From assembly GCA_025454405.1 (NCBI GenBank), contig JALOON010000035.1, positions 1 through 50,801 of the forward strand: a stretch of 50,801 nucleotides of DNA, in the 5' to 3' direction. Made by a program: the position numbers and the translations under genes. The notes below the pieces were generated by a model. The model worked only from the letters and a program-made list of their open reading frames with translations. It had not been told where the DNA came from and searched no databases. Position 1 is the first letter of the stretch. Each line of letters begins with the position of its first letter. Positions 24,190 through 32,895 of the stretch are shown one piece after another. This stretch comes from Oscillatoriaceae cyanobacterium Prado104 (lineage in GTDB: Bacteria; Cyanobacteriota; Cyanobacteriia; Cyanobacteriales; Microcoleaceae).

Positions 24190-25578
24190 ATGCGTGTTTG
24201 TGTCATCGGTACAGGATACGTGGGTTTAGTCACCGGCACTTGCTTGGCCCACATCGGACACCAAGTAATTTGCGTAGATAACAACGAAGAAAAAGTTAAA
24301 TTAATGAAGTCAGGACAGTCGCCTATTTTTGAACCCGGACTGTCTGAATTAATGTCTTCTGCCTCTGCGTCGGGCAACCTAGAATTTACCTCAGATTTAG
24401 CAGCAGGAGTAGCTCACGGCGAAATTTTATTTATTGCAGTGGGAACACCTCCTTTACCTACAGGAGAAAGCGATACTCGCTACGTAGAAGCTGTCGCCCG
24501 CGGCATCGGAGCTCACCTCGACGGCGATTACAAAGTAATCGTAAATAAATCAACAGTTCCTATCGGTTCGGGGGATTGGGTGCGGAGAATTGTCCTCGAC
24601 GGTTTGGCGGAACGGCAAAAAGCTCAAAGTGTTGAAGGGGCTACGGGCGAGGAAGTAGCAGCTAAAATTGGTGCTGAATTTGATGTAGTTAGCAATCCGG
24701 AATTTTTGCGGGAAGGCTGCGCTGTCTTCGATACTTTTAACCCCGATCGCATCGTTCTCGGCAGCAACTCTGGGCGGGCGATCGACATGATGGTACAATT
24801 ATACAGACCGATTATCGATCGCAAGTTTGCAGAAGATCCGTCTTTACCTGAGGTGCCTTTAGTCAAGACAGATATCAGTTCGGCGGAAATGATTAAGTAC
24901 GCGGCTAATGCTTTTCTGGCTACGAAAATTAGCTTTATTAATGAAGTAGCAAATATTTGCGATCGCGTCGGTGCAGATGTTACTCAAGTAGCCAAAGGTA
25001 TCGGTTTGGATTCGCGGATCGGCGGCAAGTTTTTGCAGGCTGGCATCGGTTGGGGCGGTTCTTGTTTCCCCAAAGATGTTTCGGCTTTGGTACACACTGC
25101 TGACGATTACGGTTACGACGCGCATTTGCTGAAAGCCGCAGTGGAAGTTAACCAACGGCAGCGGTTGATTGCTATTGAAAAATTGCAGCAAGTTTTGAAG
25201 ATTCTCAAAGGCAAAACCGTCGGACTTTTGGGTTTGACTTTCAAGCCGGATACTGACGATTTGCGCGATGCCCCTTCGCTGAATTTAATTGAAAATTTGA
25301 ACAGGTTGGGAACTAAAGTTAAAGCTTACGATCCGATCGTATCTCAAACAGGAATGCGTCACGGTTTGTCGGGTGTTTTGGTAGAAACCGATCCGGAACG
25401 GCTGGCAGACGGTTGCGATGCTTTAGTGTTGGTAACTGACTGGGAACAGTTCCGCAATTTAGATTACCCGAAAATGGCGAAGTTGATGAGCCATGCGGTG
25501 ATGATTGACGGTCGCAATTTCTTAGATAAGAAGGCTTTAGAAGCTGCTGGTTTTCAGTATGTAGGTGTTGGCAGATAA
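24190..25578 (+). CDS. ugd: UDP-glucose 6-dehydrogenase
   Basis: NAD-dependent cytosolic enzyme that oxidises UDP-glucose twice to UDP-glucuronate. It has 462 residues, normal for the family. The N-terminus MRVCVIGTGYVGLVTG is the NAD-binding fold, the catalytic cysteine lies in GIGWGGSCFPKD, and the substrate domain contains GLTFKPDTDDLRDAPS. I start at ATG 24190, which follows GAGGAG at the right distance; the frame extends upstream to 24106 only through heptamer repeats. It follows the UDP-glucuronate decarboxylase, so the two genes together make UDP-glucuronate and UDP-xylose for the polysaccharide. An inverted repeat (GCAAGGTG/CACCTTGC, about 25583-25648) after the gene may help end transcription. 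Confidence 0.96.
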   Translation: MRVCVIGTGYVGLVTGTCLAHIGHQVICVDNNEEKVKLMKSGQSPIFEPGLSELMSSASASGNLEFTSDLAAGVAHGEILFIAVGTPPLPTGESDTRYVEAVARGIGAHLDGDYKVIVNKSTVPIGSGDWVRRIVLDGLAERQKAQSVEGATGEEVAAKIGAEFDVVSNPEFLREGCAVFDTFNPDRIVLGSNSGRAIDMMVQLYRPIIDRKFAEDPSLPEVPLVKTDISSAEMIKYAANAFLATKISFINEVANICDRVGADVTQVAKGIGLDSRIGGKFLQAGIGWGGSCFPKDVSALVHTADDYGYDAHLLKAAVEVNQRQRLIAIEKLQQVLKILKGKTVGLLGLTFKPDTDDLRDAPSLNLIENLNRLGTKVKAYDPIVSQTGMRHGLSGVLVETDPERLADGCDALVLVTDWEQFRNLDYPKMAKLMSHAVMIDGRNFLDKKALEAAGFQYVGVGR

Positions 25579-25697
25579 AGTTTGCAAGGTGTGCCAGCCA
25601 CATCCGTATCCGCCTCGCAGAAAAGGATTGCCACTGACGCACCTTGCGATCGATTTCGATAGTATCGTTGCAAAAATTATCTGGCAAGTATTCCTAT

Positions 25698-26105
25698 ATG
25701 CCTATCCAAATCACCTTTCGCAAAACGGGAAAAGAAATTAAGCAAGCCATTGTACAGCGCCAGCAGGAACTTCGATCGCGCTTGGACAAGCGAAATCAAG
25801 TGTTAAACGAGTTTATGCAGGATGCGAAGAAAGTCCGTTCCTATATGGTTCGCAGTTCTCGATACGATTACGGTCATGGTAGCAGAAGCGGCTATGTTCT
25901 CTTTTCGCAAGATGATATTTCCAGTGAGGAAAAACAAGAAATTCAACAGCTTTGCAATCGTATTTTTGAGATCGAACAGGAGTTACATCGTCTGGCGCTG
26001 GTAATCGCTCATTTAGATGATAAACAGATTCTCGAACTCACAATTGATGACTTGATTGGTTACGGTTTCAATGCAGCAGGCGGCGTTGAGGGCGAAACCG
26101 CATAA
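25698..26105 (+). CDS. Uncharacterised small coiled-coil protein
   Basis: I do not recognise this protein. From ATG 25698 it has 135 residues. The N-terminal half is basic and helical (RKTGKEIKQAIVQRQQELRSRLDKRNQVLNEFMQDAKKV). A Tyr/Gly/Ser segment (YDYGHGSRSGYVLFS) follows, then a second acidic helix pair (EEKQEIQQLCNRIFEIEQELHRLALVIAHL). There is no signal peptide or membrane segment. The frame runs up to a TTG at 25644, but the upstream residues look non-coding. It follows ugd by 119 bases on the same strand. The 219 bases after it, to the SnoaL-like gene, show no supported gene. Confidence 0.6.
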   Translation: MPIQITFRKTGKEIKQAIVQRQQELRSRLDKRNQVLNEFMQDAKKVRSYMVRSSRYDYGHGSRSGYVLFSQDDISSEEKQEIQQLCNRIFEIEQELHRLALVIAHLDDKQILELTIDDLIGYGFNAAGGVEGETA

Positions 26106-26324
26106 ACCCTCGCTCAATAATCTTAAAGCCGGTGGCATCAAAATGACTCATTTATCTCCTCTTTCTCTGCGTACTTTGTTGTTTAAGCATTCTCATTTAA
26201 TCGGATACAATGTGAATATAATTAGCCGCTCGGGATTTGACGATAATTATTCATCGAAACACGCTTTAATCCACCATACTGCGATACTTTCCCCGAAATG
26301 ACGATTGTAGGGATCACCCCGTTT

Positions 26325-26804
26325 TTACACGGATTTCTTAAACATTTTAGATAAAGCACCTCTCAAAATGTCAGGCAAGAGCTTCGGACTCGGTAAAAAT
26401 ACAATTCCCAATTGCTGCATCAATCCCAGCGCATCTCCCTGTCCCCAATGTTCGACAATTTTGCCATTTTCAACTCGATCGATATGCGCTACAGACAAGC
26501 TGATTTGCTTCCCCGTGGGCGGCAAACCCTGAAATTCTCCAAGATGCGTCGCTGTGAAAGTTCCCCAGGTAACTACTTTATCGCCCGCAACCAAAATCTC
26601 ATCAAAAATATGTTGACCTTGGCTGAATGCTAAATAAAACGACATTCCAAACTGCTTAAATTCTTCCCCGTTTAACGGCTGAGGAATTCCCGCCATGCGA
26701 GCAATAAAATTAGGAGCGAGGAGTTCTATAGCTTGTTCTATTTTGCGATCGTCGAAGGCTTGATAAAACTGGAGAACAATCGCTTTGTTTTGTTCGGTTA
26801 GCAA
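26325..26804 (-). CDS. SnoaL-like polyketide-cyclase-fold / ester cyclase protein
   Basis: A cone-shaped alpha+beta barrel protein of the SnoaL/NTF2-like superfamily. It shows NKAIVLQFYQAFDDRKIEQAIELLAPNFIARM, a central KVVTWGTFTATHLGEFQGLPPTGKQ and the closing SVAHIDRVENGKIVEHWGQGD. The function of most cyanobacterial members is unknown; hydration, isomerisation or ligand binding are possible. The open frame reaches 27023, but the extra part contains a dispersed palindrome (26855-26873) and low-similarity sequence, so I place the start at TTG 26804, giving about 159 residues; this choice is uncertain. It lies downstream of the exosortase pair on the same strand, with no evident functional link. 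Confidence 0.65.
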   Translation of the reverse strand: MLTEQNKAIVLQFYQAFDDRKIEQAIELLAPNFIARMAGIPQPLNGEEFKQFGMSFYLAFSQGQHIFDEILVAGDKVVTWGTFTATHLGEFQGLPPTGKQISLSVAHIDRVENGKIVEHWGQGDALGLMQQLGIVFLPSPKLLPDILRGALSKMFKKSV

Positions 26805-26854
26805 GCATAGGAGATTTCGTTTTGAACTAATTGTATCCCGTGAAGTGGTATGTA

Positions 26855-26873
26855 GGATGCGCGCTGCGCACCT
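26855..26873. repeat. Dispersed GTGCGCAGTGCGCAC-type palindrome
   Basis: GGATGCGCGCTGCGCACCTT is one copy of a short palindrome family. Others lie at 35861-35876, 35896-35912, 38080-38094, 40283-40298 and 45197-45215, with a broken one near 43573. All are between genes, often beside transcription ends. Confidence 0.7.
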
Positions 26874-27037
26874 TACCGCTATAGTTTCTAGCGACGCGCT
26901 ACAATGAACAAAACTCCCTATTAGCGATCGACAAAAATCCGATCGCCCAAAACCCAAGATTTCAAGCGATCGTACTTTTCCCATCCTTGCCCAAAAATAG
27001 GTTTCCAAAAACCTCACGGCCAACTATCAATTATCAA

Positions 27038-29932
27038 CTATCCTGCCATTTTCGTGCGCCGCTGCCGGACAAAAATCGCTCCAAGTCCGATCGCGCTTAC
27101 TCCCAAAAGCAGCCATTCTTCCGGTTCGGGAACGCCAGAAACATTCAAAGGATTGCTCGGTTTAGTCAACTCTTCCTTACCCGATTCTACCTCGCGATCG
27201 AATCGATCGGCCTTAGCTTCCGCTTCTTTTAACTGCCGCCTTTGTTCGTCATTAACCAACACGATCATCGAAGAATAGGGCGTCACCACTTGATAATTTT
27301 TCGCCACCGCGTGCATCGCATCCAACTGACTCAATTGATTGGAATTCTTCTCCTTACTCAAAGCCGCAATTAACTGCCGCGCCGCTATCGGTTGAAAACC
27401 GTTATTTCCCGCAGGTTTCAACTCTGCAACCGTCGCAGCTTTGGCAGCCGATTTTTCTGTTTTTTCCGGCTGCGGAGTTTTGGCATAACTCCAAACATAA
27501 CCGTCAACAACATTAATCGCTGATTTCCCCGCAACTGCTGTTGTAGCAACTCGCTGCATCGCCTCTTTAATATCCCTAGCAACTCCGCCGCCGCTATCTT
27601 GAATTACCTTCAAAGTTGCATCGTCGTAGCCGGGGGGCAAACCACCCAAATGTACGGCCCACAGCGGTGAATTCAGCGAAATTTCAATTTTGCGATCGTC
27701 CGACAATTCATAACTGCGGCGATCGCTCACCAAGAATACTGTATCGTAACTTTTGTCGCCTCGCAACTGGGCAAACTGTTGCAGCAGATCCTTCAGTTGG
27801 ACGGTGCCGTAAAAAGTCAACTTGCCCGCATCAAAACCCTTCAAATCCGCCACCAACTTAGCAGGCATTCCTGGCGCGCTAGATATGTACAAATCCACAG
27901 CATTGCTGCCCAAACTGTTCGCTTTCAACCAAGCGAAAGTTTCCTTTACCTGCTGGCTTTCCGCTGCCACGCTGCGCGAAGTATCCAGAATTACGGCAAA
28001 CTTTTTGCCCTGAGGCAGCGAGTAATTAGCATCAGCTATCGGCTTGACAGTAACAGTATTTCCTCCTGCAAACTTCACCTCGCGCGACATCGGTTGCTGC
28101 TGCGAAACTGCGGGTACAAAAGCAGGCAGCCAAATTTCTTTCGCATCCTTCCCGCTGTATTTTACCTCTTTACCAGCGATAACTCGGCGAGTGCTGCGGT
28201 TCCAAAAAATATTGCGTTTTTCCGCCAAATTTGGCATTGCCCAACCCTGCGGCTGGCGCATCACTTTATAAGTCAGCCACAAGTGCATTTCTTTCGGCCC
28301 ATCAGTTTGGGTAACGAATTCCCTTTTAGCCGGAATTGGAAACGCCCGCAAGCGATATTGTTGCGGACCAATTTGTTCCAGCAAAGCCGGATCTACCCTT
28401 TCTACTACCTGCCGGTTGTAAACTTGTTGGGCGGCACCGCGCGGCGACACAGTAAAGACAAAACGCTTGTTCAAATCCGCCGTATCGCCCAACCAAACAC
28501 CAGTTACCGCCGCACTTTCCGGCAGGGAAAAGTAGTAGAATACTTCTTGCAGATTTGGCGTTTGATTTTTGTAAACCTCATAGAGTTGAACGTCAGCCCA
28601 ATCGCCGTTTTCTTTGACGGTAACTTCTTGCGATTCCAACCATACTTTTTCTTGGTTAACATTTAGCAACCCCGCTTTAGCTTCTTCCCGGTTCGAGGTA
28701 GATTGCACCGCGTGTTTTACTGCTGCTGCATCGCCTTTTTGAATTTCGGTATCGAAGAATCCGGCGTAGAGTTTTTCCGCTTTTTCTACATCGTCTCTCG
28801 AACCTTGATACAAAAACGGTGACATTAAAATGTTGTAGCTGTTTTGGAGATTTCTCGCCGCACCGTCTGGCAAACTCAACGTACTTTTGTACATCGCAAA
28901 AATGTGGTTGTTTTCACCCACTGTGCTCAGGTAGCGGTAAGGTGATAAATAAGCATTAACCAAGCCCGATCGAATTGTGTCAGACTTAGCTAATAAACTT
29001 TGCCGCACCGCATCGCTATTTGCCCCAGTTGCCAGCAATTTCAATGCTTGAACTTGCGGCTGCTGCTGCAATGCTGCGAAAACAACCAACCAAACAGCTA
29101 TAACTCCAACGCTGCCGAATATTGCTTGATTTTTGCCGTATTGGTAACTAAAACTGTTCAGGATTTTGCGCCCCGACTGAATGTAAAGAAACCCGAACAG
29201 CGAAGGCATTGCTACAAACAAGCTGCAACTCAAACCAAACAGCAAGAAGGATAACAGCAGCCACATCGCGCCATTCCAAAGACCGCCGTGTTTGAAGATA
29301 TCCAAAACTGGCGACACCCAGGCAAAAGAGAAGAATCCCGCCAATGAAATTACTGCTACGGGTACGGCGTAAAACAGCAGCAAAGCTGCCGCCCAAACTC
29401 CCACCAAAAGCATCAAACTGTGGCATCCCAACTGCAACCAAGCTTGTTGCTTGTCTCCGATTAATTCTTTCTTAGGGGACTGAGAATTGCTAGCAGTTTG
29501 AGAATCGGATTTGAGGCGAGAGTTTGCTTGTTTTCCCAAAAATCCGTACAGCATTTCGACTAAAAATGCTGCGATGCACAAGACAACCGTACCGATAACT
29601 ATGGAACTAGCCGGAGTCAGTTCTCGCAACACGAACAGGCGGAGCAAACAGAGCAAAAATAGCGGTGCTTCTACGCCGTAAAACAGGCGCATTAGCTGTA
29701 GCGGCTGCCTTCTAAAATATCTCGCCCCAAGTAGGGTGCCAACCGTCGGCACGGCAATTAAAGCTGTCATTGTCACCAAGAATTCACCCGGAATAAAGCC
29801 GTCAATTGTTGCCTGAATCAACGGCACTGCAATTATCGGTAAAATCCCCAAATAAACAATTGACAAAAATGTCAGATTCCACAGCCAAAAAATGATTTGA
29901 AAGATGGTATCAAATACCTGTTTGACTTTCAT
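27038..29932 (-). CDS. PEP-CTERM integral membrane protein with VIT and vWA-like domains
   Basis: A 964-residue protein with an unusual layout. Residues 1-290 hold six or more membrane helices. A helical region follows (300-420), then a VIT-like domain (about 430-560, QEVTVKENGDWADVQLYEVYKNQT). A von Willebrand A-like segment starts KKFAVILDTSRSV, with the MIDAS-type D650-T-S-R-S654. A C-terminal sorting signal completes it: VPEPEEW at 934-940, a hydrophobic helix and the basic tail RQRR. It matches the PEP-CTERM integral membrane family found next to cyanobacterial exosortases (TIGR02921, from memory). The exosortase gene lies just upstream on the same strand, so this is its likely dedicated substrate. 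ATG 29932 is preceded by AGGAG. Function after sorting is unknown. Confidence 0.87.
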   Translation of the reverse strand: MKVKQVFDTIFQIIFWLWNLTFLSIVYLGILPIIAVPLIQATIDGFIPGEFLVTMTALIAVPTVGTLLGARYFRRQPLQLMRLFYGVEAPLFLLCLLRLFVLRELTPASSIVIGTVVLCIAAFLVEMLYGFLGKQANSRLKSDSQTASNSQSPKKELIGDKQQAWLQLGCHSLMLLVGVWAAALLLFYAVPVAVISLAGFFSFAWVSPVLDIFKHGGLWNGAMWLLLSFLLFGLSCSLFVAMPSLFGFLYIQSGRKILNSFSYQYGKNQAIFGSVGVIAVWLVVFAALQQQPQVQALKLLATGANSDAVRQSLLAKSDTIRSGLVNAYLSPYRYLSTVGENNHIFAMYKSTLSLPDGAARNLQNSYNILMSPFLYQGSRDDVEKAEKLYAGFFDTEIQKGDAAAVKHAVQSTSNREEAKAGLLNVNQEKVWLESQEVTVKENGDWADVQLYEVYKNQTPNLQEVFYYFSLPESAAVTGVWLGDTADLNKRFVFTVSPRGAAQQVYNRQVVERVDPALLEQIGPQQYRLRAFPIPAKREFVTQTDGPKEMHLWLTYKVMRQPQGWAMPNLAEKRNIFWNRSTRRVIAGKEVKYSGKDAKEIWLPAFVPAVSQQQPMSREVKFAGGNTVTVKPIADANYSLPQGKKFAVILDTSRSVAAESQQVKETFAWLKANSLGSNAVDLYISSAPGMPAKLVADLKGFDAGKLTFYGTVQLKDLLQQFAQLRGDKSYDTVFLVSDRRSYELSDDRKIEISLNSPLWAVHLGGLPPGYDDATLKVIQDSGGGVARDIKEAMQRVATTAVAGKSAINVVDGYVWSYAKTPQPEKTEKSAAKAATVAELKPAGNNGFQPIAARQLIAALSKEKNSNQLSQLDAMHAVAKNYQVVTPYSSMIVLVNDEQRRQLKEAEAKADRFDREVESGKEELTKPSNPLNVSGVPEPEEWLLLGVSAIGLGAIFVRQRRTKMAG

Positions 29933-29957
29933 CGTTAGCTCCTGTTAACTGTAAGTT

Positions 29958-30060
29958 GTGAGTTTTGAGTTTTGAGTTGTAAGTTGTAAGTTGTAAGTTG
30001 TGAGTTGTGAATTAGGAAGTGTCTTTAACTCAAAACTCAAAATTTAAAACTCAAAACTTT
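29958..30060. repeat. TTTTGAG/TTGTAAG heptamer repeats between exosortase and its target
   Basis: Multiple 7-base units (GTTTTGA, GTTGTAA, GTTGTGA) run from about 29958 to 30008. An inverse-sense array (CTCAAAA) follows at about 30028-30058, so the transcript could fold back on itself. The central GAATTAGGAAGTGTCT resembles 24075-24090, showing that a longer unit is dispersed. It sits in the 137-base gap of the exosortase/target pair. Confidence 0.7.
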
Positions 30061-30069
30061 TCTTAACTG

Positions 30070-31635
30070 TCAACTGTTTGTCAAGCTTTGTTTGACTGTC
30101 GCGTGAATGGTTTCAGTAAAATCTTTTACCTCTTGACTTTCTGAATTTACTGGGCTGTCAAAAAGAATCGAAACTAACACCCAAGTTCGATCTTTGTGAG
30201 TCAAATCGCTGCCAATGCGCGACAAAAAGTTATCAGTAGTTTGATGCGAAGATTGCAGCCAGTATGTAGCAGATAGTTGGCTGTTTTGAAGGGACAGCCA
30301 GCGCGCTGTTACAGCGGTAGTTAGCTGTTTTGTTTCCATCCTATTTACGGTAATGCCGCTAGCGGCAAAGCAGAGTTCCGGTGCGTGGTAAGTCTGCCAA
30401 GATGTGCTGGCTACTGCTAGCAGGGAACCGCGCAAGTTGCCCGATACAAATCTCTTTTTTTCTGTTTGGATATCTGGGTAGTTGCCGAAGAATTTTTGTT
30501 CGCCGGCATTCAGCGGAATTGATTCAGAAATGATTGGTGCTGGGAAGTTCAAGGGGGCGATCGCTACTGGTTCGCTGCTGGCGGGGTACAATTGAGAAAT
30601 TGCTGCTAAAACTACCACTGTTGCAACAATTCCTGGTTTTGCCCAACGTTGATTTGTGAAAATTTCGGCATCTTGTTGGGCTTTCAGTTCGATTTTTTGA
30701 CTTCCTTGAATTCTCGGAACTTTTTGCAGCATCAACCAACCCAAGAAACAAGCGCAAACTAAGCCGACAATTCCCAAAGGTACGTGCAGGATTTCTGCGT
30801 AATTAGGTTGCTGCCAAACATCAGCTACTACCACTAACACGAGAACTCGCAAAGCGTTAGCAGATACTAACATTAAAAAGTTAGCAGTGCATACCGCCAG
30901 CCATTTTAAACCCACTTGACGCTTTTCCAAGAAAGTAGCAGCTAGCAAAAACAGCGTCCCCACCAAGAGAGTTTTAATGCCGCTGCAAGGCACGTCAATG
31001 TGAGCGATGCCGTTTTCCAAAACTATGATATCGTAAGAAGAAATAGCGCCGATTTGCCAGAATGAAAGCAAGTTTTCTACCGCTTTCGCCGTCAGCACCC
31101 GTGCGGGCAAACCCAATCCGCTGTTCAACTGACCGCTGAAAGGTAAAATACAAGCTAGCAAGCCCGCAATTGGCAAGTTTTTTCGCCAAAAAGTCGGTTC
31201 GGCAAACAAGCCGCACAATCCGTAAGTTCCGAGGATGAAGAAGAAGACACTCAGTTGTCCGATATCGATTATCCACTGCAGGGCGATCGAACAAATCCCC
31301 GCACCCAACAATAACAGCAACGGGTAGCGCCGCAAAACTAAATTGGGCGAAAATGCGGGCGGGCGATGGGAATTGCGATCGTCCTTGCGAGAGAAATTTA
31401 AGCTCGATCGGACTATTAGTGCTACGATCGAGAAACCCACGATCGTTTTGTAGAGTGCCGGTATATCGATCGATAAGGAGAACAGCCATTTTACCGCCGA
31501 GATATTTGCCAAACACCAGGCGATCGAGAGCAATAAAGGAGTTAGCCAAACCCAATTAACCGCAGGATATCGACTGCCAGAATCAGCAATGCCAGCATTA
31601 GGAATGCCAGCCCCAGAAATATTGGTCCGCTGCAT
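30070..31635 (-). CDS. Exosortase with C-terminal EpsI-like domain
   Basis: A polytopic membrane cysteine transpeptidase that recognises PEP-CTERM signals and cleaves them, handing proteins to the envelope. Residues 25-310 hold about eight helices. The catalytic set is visible: Cys217 in DVPCSGIKTL, Arg263 in SANALRVLVLV and His284 in ILHVPLGIVGL. After a helix near 335-350, residues 360-521 form an EpsI/DUF3485-like periplasmic domain with YHAPELCFAASG (416-427). The fused layout is seen in cyanobacterial exosortases; it may be the XrtO type, but I cannot verify the subtype. A PEP-CTERM protein follows 137 bases downstream on the same strand. Exosortases usually travel with exopolysaccharide loci, as here. 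Confidence 0.9.
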   Translation of the reverse strand: MQRTNISGAGIPNAGIADSGSRYPAVNWVWLTPLLLSIAWCLANISAVKWLFSLSIDIPALYKTIVGFSIVALIVRSSLNFSRKDDRNSHRPPAFSPNLVLRRYPLLLLLGAGICSIALQWIIDIGQLSVFFFILGTYGLCGLFAEPTFWRKNLPIAGLLACILPFSGQLNSGLGLPARVLTAKAVENLLSFWQIGAISSYDIIVLENGIAHIDVPCSGIKTLLVGTLFLLAATFLEKRQVGLKWLAVCTANFLMLVSANALRVLVLVVVADVWQQPNYAEILHVPLGIVGLVCACFLGWLMLQKVPRIQGSQKIELKAQQDAEIFTNQRWAKPGIVATVVVLAAISQLYPASSEPVAIAPLNFPAPIISESIPLNAGEQKFFGNYPDIQTEKKRFVSGNLRGSLLAVASTSWQTYHAPELCFAASGITVNRMETKQLTTAVTARWLSLQNSQLSATYWLQSSHQTTDNFLSRIGSDLTHKDRTWVLVSILFDSPVNSESQEVKDFTETIHATVKQSLTNS

Positions 31636-31790
31636 GATATCGCTAGATCTTCACGTTTGTCACATCTTAGCTCAGCAAAATTGCTAATGCCTAGACCGAT
31701 TATTTAAAGTTTTTGTCAAGTTTCTATTTTCTCTAAAGGTAAGGTAGCGCTATAATGCGTGTAAGTAAGTCCGCCTCATAAAATTATCTG

Positions 31791-31859
31791 GTGGGGTGGC
31801 GCGGGTTTATTTAACCTGTCTGTACTCTTTAAAGCCAGCCAGCGTTCCCCGAACCCCAC
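31791..31859. repeat. Dispersed element with inverted GTGGGG...CCCCAC ends (degenerate copy)
   Basis: Starts GTGGGGTGGCGCGGGTTTAT and ends GAACCCCAC. It shares TTTATTTAACCTGT and TTTAAAGC with the copy at 46776-46842. The element lies in the 348-base gap between exosortase and smpB. The rest of that gap holds TCAACTA heptamers (about 31931-31960) that end about 20 bases before the smpB start. Confidence 0.65.
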
Positions 31860-31983
31860 AGGCGCTCGAACAGTTTATCGAAAACGGTGTAAGATTTCAG
31901 TTCTAAATTAATCCTTCGCGATCGCTCTTAACTGTCAACTATCAACTATCAACTATCAACTCCCTTCTTAGTAGAGGTAAAAA

Positions 31984-32451
31984 ATGAAAGAAAAAAGCGA
32001 AGGATACAAAATTGTTAGTGACAACCGGCAAGCGCGCCACCTTTATGAAATTTTAGAAACATACCAGGTGGGCATCGAACTCAAGGGAACGGAAGTCAAA
32101 TCTATTCGGGAAGGCAAAGCCAATTTGCGGGACGGCTATGCTTTAATTCGGAACGGCGAAATCTGGCTGATTAACGTTCACATTTCGCCCTGGGGAACGG
32201 CAAGCGCTTATTTCAATCACGACGCGCGCCGCACCCGCAAATTGCTGATGCACAAGCAGGAAATTCGCAAATTAATCGGCAAAGTTGAAGAAAAAGGTTT
32301 GACTTTAGTGCCGTTAAAAATGTATTTAAAAAACGGCTGGGTAAAACTCGATATCGGTTTGGGGAAAGGTAAAAAACTTTACGACAAGCGCGAAGATATG
32401 AGAAAACGCGACGACAAGCGGGATATGGAACGGGCGATGAAGCAATATTAA
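31984..32451 (+). CDS. smpB: SsrA-binding protein SmpB
   Basis: Partner of tmRNA in trans-translation: it binds the tRNA-like domain of tmRNA and delivers it to stalled ribosomes. The 155 residues are the normal length. Signature blocks are [50 protein letters not shown] and [15 protein letters not shown]. The basic C-terminal tail ([21 protein letters not shown]) is the segment that enters the decoding centre. The ATG lies next to GTAGAGGTAAAAA, a fair ribosome site. Heptamer repeats in the leader end just before it. Confidence 0.97.
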   Translation: MKEKSEGYKIVSDNRQARHLYEILETYQVGIELKGTEVKSIREGKANLRDGYALIRNGEIWLINVHISPWGTASAYFNHDARRTRKLLMHKQEIRKLIGKVEEKGLTLVPLKMYLKNGWVKLDIGLGKGKKLYDKREDMRKRDDKRDMERAMKQY

Positions 32452-32726
32452 TCAGTTGATAGTTGACAGTTGACAGTTGACATTCGATTGCGGCGAGGGC
32501 GGGTTTCTCATTCATCAAAGAACCAACTAATATACTCGTCTTGAAAAAGTATTTGGCTCTGGAACTGATGAGCAAGCTTCACCATAGCAGTTCCCTTGTT
32601 GGTCGATCGGCCTAAATCAACGCTCATGAATTTACCCGTCCTAAGTTCAATGATACTAAGCAATGCTGAAAGCATTGGGGGTTTTGTGAGAGCGCGATCG
32701 ATCTGTGGAATTAAGAGATAGATCGC

Positions 32727-32834
32727 TCACTTTTTCCCCGGCCATTTCGTTCCCATCTCGGTCAGCGCTGAAACGATGAGATAGAGAATTAGAATGGCGA
32801 TACCTGTCAAAAAGGGAATTAAGTCATGATTCAT
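32727..32834 (-). CDS. Candidate 35-residue single-helix membrane microprotein
   Basis: A short frame starting ATGAATCATGACTTAATTCC on the minus strand. It encodes MNHDLIPFLTG, a 15-residue hydrophobic helix (IAILILYLIVSALT) and a charged tail EMGTKWPGKK. The layout (short polar start, one helix, Lys-rich end) is that of small thylakoid or envelope subunits. I do not recognise the family and see no strong Shine-Dalgarno. It lies in a 444-base gap between smpB and the muramidase gene with no other explanation for that stretch. Treat as a hypothesis supported by composition alone. Confidence 0.4.
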   Translation of the reverse strand: MNHDLIPFLTGIAILILYLIVSALTEMGTKWPGKK

Positions 32835-32895
32835 GAGGTTCGATCCAGAAGCTCTATTCTCTGCTGCTTTACATTAAATTGGGATTAGCTATCTC

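Noticed and set aside
26056..26301. 81-codon plus-strand frame after the coiled-coil protein
   Set aside because: It overlaps the preceding gene in another frame, lacks a ribosome site and shows no recognisable pattern.
26805..27023. N-terminal extension of the SnoaL-like protein
   Set aside because: It contains a dispersed palindrome found elsewhere only between genes and has no similarity to the family.
27779..28666. Long plus-strand frame (295 codons) opposite the PEP-CTERM protein gene
   Set aside because: It is antisense to a convincing 964-residue gene; its product is rich in Arg/His/Phe without any domain, as expected of a shadow frame.
30995..31555. Minus-strand 186-codon frame inside the exosortase gene
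   Set aside because: Same strand, different frame from an exosortase with intact catalytic residues; composition is atypical and no motif is seen.
31860..31983. Possible tRNA or tmRNA near smpB
   Set aside because: I looked for acceptor and T-arm patterns (GGTTCGAAT/CCA) and found none; the sequence is heptamer repeats.
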